Of a stretch of 64,000 nt of DNA, positions 58,221 through 64,000 are shown one piece after another (the first letter of the stretch is position 1; every line of letters begins with the position of its first letter). This DNA is from Epiperipatus broadwayi (Eukaryota; Onychophora; Udeonychophora; Euonychophora; Peripatidae). The position numbers and the translations under genes were made by a program. The stretch spans positions 42,080 through 106,079 of the forward strand of contig JAQFVV010012991.1 in the NCBI GenBank assembly GCA_028023455.1. Reading direction: 5' to 3'. The notes under the pieces are model-generated. The model worked only from the letters and a program-made list of their open reading frames with translations. It was not told where the DNA came from and searched no databases.

Positions 58221-58330
58221 AAATAGGCACAAGATGGGAATTTTATGTATGAACCTTCATGCATCCATTGATTACTCTGTTTGGCACAGGTTGGCACTAC
58301 TGTATGGAAAGTTTTGCCTCTGCGTATGAT

Positions 58331-59915
58331 GAATCTGACTTGTGAATTATTGGAGTTTATTTATAAACTTATCAATAGAATTAAATTTGAATTTATGTAA
58401 ATTATAAGTAAGAACATTCCTAAATATAAATGTCAGGGGCTTTTATTTGTGAATGCTAAAGCGAATTATTTTTTTATATTTTAGTGCATTTTATTGTACT
58501 ATTATTTGTTTTGGTAACAAATAAAGTTATTTAGTTGAAATAAGCAATTATATATGAACTTCATAAGTATCAGTAAGTAAATTACCGTTTCAACTATTAA
58601 TTAAATATTCAATAACTATTGTTTGCTTTTTTCATTACTAGGACAATCAAAATTATTCTACAAAAACATGACATAATATATTTTTAATATCTAAAGGTAA
58701 AACTCATTCATTCGGTTAACACCAAAATTTCAGCATTAAAGGTGCAAAGAACTCTATCACAATTATTTTTCTGTAACATATGATTTGTGATAACCAACAA
58801 AATAACTGTCATTAGTCTTATAATCAGTTTCCCAGAAAGTTATATAATATTTACACATTGAAAGCTTACACTGAGCATAACAGATTCATTCAATCAAGCA
58901 AACTGATAGCTATTTTTACTGTCCTTAGATGGGGGTCATTACATAACTCTGTAACCCAGCCAAATTTAATGATAATATAAAGAGTGTTAAAAATAAATGT
59001 CAAATGTTAATTCTATACAGTTTAAAAATATTGTCTTAATAACAAAAAAATCAGCAGTTGATACTAAATGACCTTGATGATCCATTGAGGAAAAGGTGCA
59101 ATGTGAAATTAAATAGGAACCTACCCACTGTCAGGAGAATGTTAGAGTGTGCCATAGTCTTCAAATGATTTTGAAGCTTAATAATGTAAGATACAAAATG
59201 TTATACATAAATATTAGAATTTCACAAGCCAAAAACACTTGGAACAGAAACAGGAATTTGTTGCATCTAAAAACATATTCCACCACATTAAAAAACTCTT
59301 TATCTGGAGTACTATCTTGTATGTGCCCCCAAAAATAAATTAGGAGTCTTTGAGATGCAGTATTAAGGCTGCATAATAAAGATATTATAAAGGGGTTAGG
59401 ATAAAAAATGAGGCAGATTCTATGTTTGATTGCAGAAGATAAATTTATCTTGATAATCCTTTCTCAATCAAGAACAAGCAAAGTTGGTCATCTTTGGGAG
59501 ATTTGGAATGTTTCATATTATTGCTAGAGCTAATGATTGAGAAAATCCAATAAAAGAAATCACAGGGTGAAGTGTGAGGAATGAAGGAATTTATAAATAA
59601 TTCTGCACTAGAATGAAGACTGTATTATTATGCTACCCAACAACTTATGGGTTAAGAAGTCTCACTGGAGTATACATATAGAAGACATGATAATAAATTT
59701 GTAAATATATAATTCACCATAAGTAGTTTGGAATAATGATGGAATGATAAATAGACATTAATTAAGGGCCATGATTCCTATCCCGTGTCTGTCATTGCCA
59801 ATTCTCAAACCTTTTACAAATGCCTGAATAATAAATCATTATTATTTATAGTAGTAAGAATTCTTTGGATGATTTAGTGCACATACAACGTGGCAAAATC
59901 TAAAGATCATGGTCT
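58331..59915. other. No gene seen
   Basis: AT-rich. A 63-codon frame at 59147-59338 has no motif. No repeat family is recognised. Confidence 0.5.
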
Positions 59916-60040
59916 AAGGATGGAGTTTGTCAAGCGTTGGTGGTCGAGAGATCAGCACAACTGCCTTAAAAGCAGTTGCCCTGGGTTAGCGGGTTCGCTT
60001 CCTGGCCGTTGCTATGCCACATGAGAAAAAAAAGGATGGT
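59916..60040 (+). mobile_element. S2 SINE with short TSD
   Basis: AAGGATGG at 59916-59923 and 60032-60039 flanks the body: AGCGTTGGTGGTCGAGAGATC, CTGCCTTAAAAGCAG hairpin, AGCGGGTTCGCTTCCTGGCCG, then TTGCTATGCCACATGAG and an A-run. Confidence 0.88.
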
Positions 60041-61520
60041 GGTTTATCTATTAACTCCCAGTGCTTGGAATTCATATGACCTTTTATGTAACAAACCTTT
60101 CACTAATTTTTATTAGCAGCAAGAATTTTTGTGAAGTGGTTTCACTTCAAAGATACAATAGGTTTTTGATTTATTTATGGCATTATTTTTATCTTATAAA
60201 AGTATTTAGACATGAAAAAGTATATATTTTCCAAGTTAAAGCTACTATACTTATAGATTACTGATCTTATCTTTTTGACTTATATTTTCAACGGCTTTTT
60301 TTTACTAAACTAACAACCTCTAATCTTTTTATTCTCTATTTTTTCTAATTTTACTAAACTTGGGATTTTCATCCTCCAGTGTGTCGTTAATGATTAAAAA
60401 TGGTAATTCAAGTTAAAGTAATTTATGTGCTATCTATCAGAGGGATGAAAAGATAAGTGCGGTTTTCGCTTTCATAAATTTTTAAAGGTGCACAGACTAT
60501 TTCAAGTCAGTGTAGGTCGAGAAAAAAAAGCTTAATGTTTTGTCCACTTTTTTTCAACTGGCAATATTTTTTTAGTTTTTTTTTTTTATCTACAGATAGT
60601 TAATAAATAATGGATATCAGGCAAGTTTTTTGTATCAAAGAATCGTAAAGAACTACTAAACCTATTTTAATTGTTTATGAAGGAATTAGTGGTACAACGT
60701 GCTTAGAACCCGTCTTAATGCGGTAAAATAAATTTAGCATAACAAAAGGAGATAAATGTAGTTTTTTTTCCAAACCTACAATTATTTTTTTCTTCTGTTC
60801 TGAATAATAACTGAAAAATATTTTTAAAATAGAGACAAAAAAAATGGAAAAAAATTACCAATTTATCAATTAAAAAAAGCAACTTTAGTAATTAAAATTA
60901 ATATTTAATATTTTAGAAAATGAAAGAATGATGTAAAATTTGACATTTTAGCTAAATATTGTTTAGAAATTATTTGCATTATTTTAACATCTGTTTTACT
61001 TTTTTAAATTTTTCTTTAAAACAAAAAAAAACAAAAACAAAACAATAACATATGATTTAAATAATAATTTTATATTTAATGTATTTATTCTACAATTTAT
61101 TTCAAAGTAGACGTAAAATAAACCTTTATTCAATGACAGTTTAATTTCTATTAACTCAATGAGCCAATTAACGATCAATTAATCATCCTAATGAACTTAA
61201 AAATACATAAGCTAATTAGCAGTTGTTATAACTGCAAACCTAGAAGAAATGTTGATTTTTAATTATATTTTTGTAAGTTGTAATTTTGATTGATACAGAA
61301 TCATAAATAGCATTCTAATGTTAACTCAGGTATCTCTCTGTCTGTCTCCATATATACATATAAACAATATTTATGACATTAAATTAGGTGGGTAGATTTT
61401 TGATTATATATATATATGTAGATATTATTATCAATTTTAACCATCAGCTATCCATTATACAATAAAGGGTTCTCCGGGATAAAGATATCTCGCAATTTAA
61501 TTCATTTTTTCTGTTTCATA
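60041..61520. other. No gene seen
   Basis: Highly AT-rich with poly-A and poly-T tracts. Frames of 60-67 codons lack motifs. Confidence 0.5.
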
Positions 61521-61620
61521 TTTTTTTTTTTTTTCATATGTCAAAGCATCGGCCGGAAGCGTACCCCGAGACAACTGCTTGTAAGGCAGCTGTGCTAACC
61601 ACTCGGCCACCAACGCTTGA
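61521..61620 (-). repeat. S2 SINE, tRNA-derived
   Basis: Minus strand AGCGTTGGTGGCCGAGTGGTTAG, CTGCCTTACAAGCAG, and GCTTCCGGCCGATGCTTTGAC. AGCGUUG pairs with CGAUGCU over 7 bp as an acceptor-like stem. Poly-T (minus-strand A-tail) at 61521-61534. It is inserted next to a LINE 3' scrap (CATATCTTGTATGTGGTCTC, 61660-61690). Confidence 0.85.
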
Positions 61621-61739
61621 CTAATTTTTCTTCTCCATATCACACTAAAAACGTCGTTATTTCATTCACATATCTTGTATGTGGTCTCTTTCGATGTCCT
61701 TTACTTTTTTTTTTTTTTTGAGATTCAAAGTAAAATATG

Positions 61740-62425
61740 AACTTAGTGTTTTCCTGAAAGTTTATAATGATGGTGTTCTAGTTATATTTTATATTGGACT
61801 ATTTCCATCATATAATATGAGTATTGAATGTCTTTAGAAAAAAATTAACTTTATTTAAATATTTCAAATACATTCAACTGTTAGTGATGGCACATCAAAC
61901 AGGTTAGTATTTGCACAATGTTTTGAGAGGTATTTATTATTCTTCCCTCTTCTTCAGGTGTTGCTGGCCTGACCAGTGACAGTACTAGCATGAGATTGGA
62001 CCCTTAAATTCTTGAGTATTGAATTTTAAGGTAACACTCTAACCAACTGAGCCATCTTCAGGTGTTTCTGGTCTGACCAATGACAGTACTAGCATTGGAT
62101 CAGAACCTGGACCCTTAGATTCTTAAGTATTGAATTTTAAGGTAATGCTCTAACTAATTTAACCTGACATTACCTTAAAATTCAATACTCAAGGATCTAA
62201 GGGTCCGTGTTCAAATCCCATGTTAGTACTGTCACTGGTCAGGCCCGCAACACTTGAAGAAGAGGAGAGAATAATATCTCTCAAAATGTTGTGCATATAC
62301 TAACCTGTTTGATGTGCTGTTACTAATAGTTGAATGTATTTAGAATATTTAAATAAAGTTAAATTTTTCTAAAGACAACCAATACTCATATTAGATGATG
62401 AAAATAGTCCAATATAAAAATACAA
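61740..62425. repeat. S1 units, inverted, with tandem tRNA-like body
   Basis: The minus part (61745-62150) holds a tail and two successive tRNA-like bodies (CAACTGAGCCATCTTCAGGTG marks the junction of one head to the next tail). The plus part (62151-62425) runs from ACATTACCTTAAAATTC to the tail. Divergent orientation again. Confidence 0.83.
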
Positions 62426-62439
62426 GTAAAATATCAATT

Positions 62440-63320
62440 GTTTATTTATTATCATCACTTTTAGAAATTTGTTCAGGCCTTTATTCTCTTAATTTTACAA
62501 TGATGCTAATGATACTTGATTGTACTCCCATTCAAGTAGTATATTTTCAACTCTTTACTTGTTACTCCTAATATTTATCCTTTCTTAGTGGACTGAAACT
62601 TCTGTACTTTTCTTCAGTTAAGTGTCCAGATTTCAGATTCATAAGTAAACACTGATAAAACACATATTTTAAAAATTATCCTTTTAAAATACTACAGTAT
62701 TTTTTTTTTAATATTAACTTACTTTAGCAAAAACACTCTATCCAAGTCTAGTTCTGTGATTTATTTCAACCATTATATTTCCACTTTTATTAAATAATTT
62801 GACCAAGGCATTCTGTAGTTATTCCATTTTTGAATGCATGAGTACTGAAAAAATCCATTGAATTAGTCTTTTTAGCATTTATCTTTAGTGCTATTTTCCT
62901 ATTTTCATCTGATAACTCTTGCAACATTTCTTAAAGCTATGAAGCATTAGTTATAAAAGCAACCACATTCTCTGTGAAATCTAAGTAGCATAAATTATCT
63001 CTATGTATTTTTATTCCCACAACATCCCATTTAAACTCAAAATACTTTTTGTAAACTACTAATGTTTTGGAAATATGGAATCACCTTGTTGTATACCCTT
63101 CTCAATGTTAATCTTCCTAGTATTATCATGTAATTTAATTACAACTTATATATTTTGATAAAAGTATTCTTCATAATATGACATTATCCTAGTTCTAAAT
63201 CTTGATGAAAGTTTCAACTGCTGTGGTGATGTTTATAAAATCAAATGTTTTTTTCAAAACCTACATATCCAAACTTACTACAAATATAACATACATTTGA
63301 AGGTAAATTAATAACTAATC
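62440..63320 (-). pseudogene. LINE reverse transcriptase relic
   Basis: Minus frames in order: IEKGIQQGDSIFPK (RT motif B-like, near 63080-63115), IYAT.ISQRMWLLL (YADD region, lost), KINAKKTNSMDFFSTHAFKN (near 62830-62885), IVEINHRTRLG.SVFAKVS, and LTEEKYRSFSPLRKDKY. Same LINE family as 16.0 and 53.4 kb. Dead: stops, frameshifts and no YADD. Confidence 0.8.
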
Positions 63321-63364
63321 ATGTTCTAACACTAATCAAATGAACTGCCCTCACAACTACAGAT

Positions 63365-64000
63365 ATATATATATATATTCTACCGTCCCCTGTGTCCCCA
63401 TTCACCGGCTCCCTATTTAAACCGTTCCTAAAAAGGGATTGTGAGCTCCAAAACAAACATGATACAGCGTAAAGATTTATTTATTTTTTCTTATATCAAT
63501 AGTTGTTCATTATCAACACAAGAGGGCGCCAGATACGATGATTTGATTCACAATTTAATTTCTCGCATCACCTTATGTCATATCAAAACGATTTTGAAGT
63601 CTAATCCCTGCCCTTAAGCTCGAACTCCCAGCATGGACCAATAGGGGTCACTCAGGGTCACGATGTGATTGCCTCCAAGACTATTATTCTGGTAAATGAC
63701 ACAATCTTAACCAATGGATAAGAAGATCGGTTGATTAGCAGATCGGTCCAAGCATTGGACGGGATCATTGGTTATTTCTAACTACTAAGAATGTTCGGTT
63801 GAGGCATCATTAGAATAAACAACTAGACGCTTATAATATCATCCCCCCTTTATCATGCAGTCCAATAGAATTATTTATACTGGCTCTACTGACATTTACA
63901 TATATTTATTAATAATAGGCCCTCCCAACTCTTAAACCTATGTTAACTACATAATAAGTAAACATCGTGACTTACGGCACGATGTTTATGAATGAAATTT
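63365..64000 (-). other. GC-richer segment, possibly part of an LTR
   Basis: Notably less AT-rich than the rest. On the minus strand TATCTGGCGCCCTC is GC-rich, AATAAATAAATC (near 63470-63485) could be a polyA signal, and CCAATAGGGGTCACTC/CCAATGGATAAG resemble CCAAT-type elements. An imperfect hairpin, AAACATCGTG/CACGATGTTT, lies at 63961-63988. No gag-pol and no second copy in the window, so LTR identity is a guess. Confidence 0.25.

Larger units (their letters stand above)
57051..58330. repeat. Family B array: two minus then two plus monomers
   Basis: Minus monomers start near 57060 and 57486 (period about 435 bp between AAAACTC blocks at 57102 and 57537). Plus monomers follow, with ribozymes at 57747 and 58162 (period 415 bp). 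Each monomer carries the AGATCTAAGATC/TTAAGATCTAGG region, the ribozyme, the CACTAGATGGGGATTTTATGC block and the GAGAGTTTTG end. The whole is a 1.28-kb divergent palindrome. No coding capacity. Confidence 0.9.

Noticed and set aside
61521-61620. Functional tRNA gene
   Set aside because: The acceptor-like stem pairs, but the T-arm is imperfect, the A-tail and family copies mark it as an S2 SINE.

Overview
This window is AT-rich, repeat-dense nuclear DNA from an invertebrate animal. The evidence is relics of Penelope-like and LINE retroelements, tRNA-derived SINEs, long GATA/GGAT microsatellites, polyA signals without bacterial-style gene packing, and no long host reading frame. The phylum cannot be fixed from the sequence. 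I found no convincing host protein-coding gene, rRNA or functional tRNA. The longest open frames are translations of tetranucleotide microsatellites, and other short frames lie in retroelement relics or unremarkable AT-rich DNA.

The dominant feature is a set of short dispersed and tandem repeats that carry hammerhead self-cleaving ribozyme (HHR) motifs. I recognise about 29 motifs, intact to badly decayed, in three unrelated families. Family A has monomers of about 380-500 bp (2.9-4.0 kb, 13.7 kb, 29.8-30.2 kb, 44.9-45.7 kb). Family B has monomers of about 415-450 bp (1.4, 5.4-6.0, 11.3-11.8, 37.2, 38.5-38.9, 46.1-46.7, 48.0-48.3, 57.1-58.3 kb). Family C and its relatives (7.6, 10.5-11.3, 13.2-13.5, 15-17, 28.2, 39.2-39.5, 48.4-48.9, 50.1-50.5 kb) carry an HHR and, in the best-preserved copies, a downstream tRNA-like A/B-box segment. 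All HHRs have the type I layout: stem I is interrupted by an internal loop, the core is CUGANGA...GAAA, and stem III is very short. Several copies show compensatory changes in stems I and II. Tandem copies make these elements resemble the retrozymes and Penelope-associated hammerhead repeats known from metazoans.

Possible mobilising machinery is present as relics. A Penelope-like element on the minus strand (30.4-31.8 kb) has an RT with RYDDD in place of the usual RYVDD, followed by a GIY-YIG endonuclease. Further GIY-YIG fragments lie at 31.9-32.4, 33.0-33.3, 51.6-51.9 and 52.27-52.36 kb. LINE RT or endonuclease fragments lie at 4.3-6.4, 12.5, 16.0, 35.7, 53.4, 54.2 and 62.4-63.3 kb. All are disabled. 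Two tRNA-like SINE families (S1, S2) are also present. S1 is joined at 32.4 kb to the end of a Penelope-type endonuclease, and the same junction recurs twice elsewhere.

Two architectural rules recur. Many repeats sit as divergent inverted pairs, minus copy on the left and plus copy on the right. Several family B insertions are flanked by 12-14 bp target-site duplications, and one cleanly interrupts a LINE. Together these suggest reverse transcription of multimeric or circular ribozyme RNA with template switching or fold-back, followed by target-primed insertion. This mechanism is inference.

The rest comprises GATA microsatellites (1-580, 15.1-15.6 kb), 60-bp and 31-bp minisatellites (22.8-23.2, 55.3-55.8 kb), long inverted repeats (7.8, 8.4-9.1, 23.5-24.3, 24.5-24.9 kb), a 99-bp perfect inverted repeat pair 3 kb apart, and AT-rich DNA in which I see nothing interpretable.
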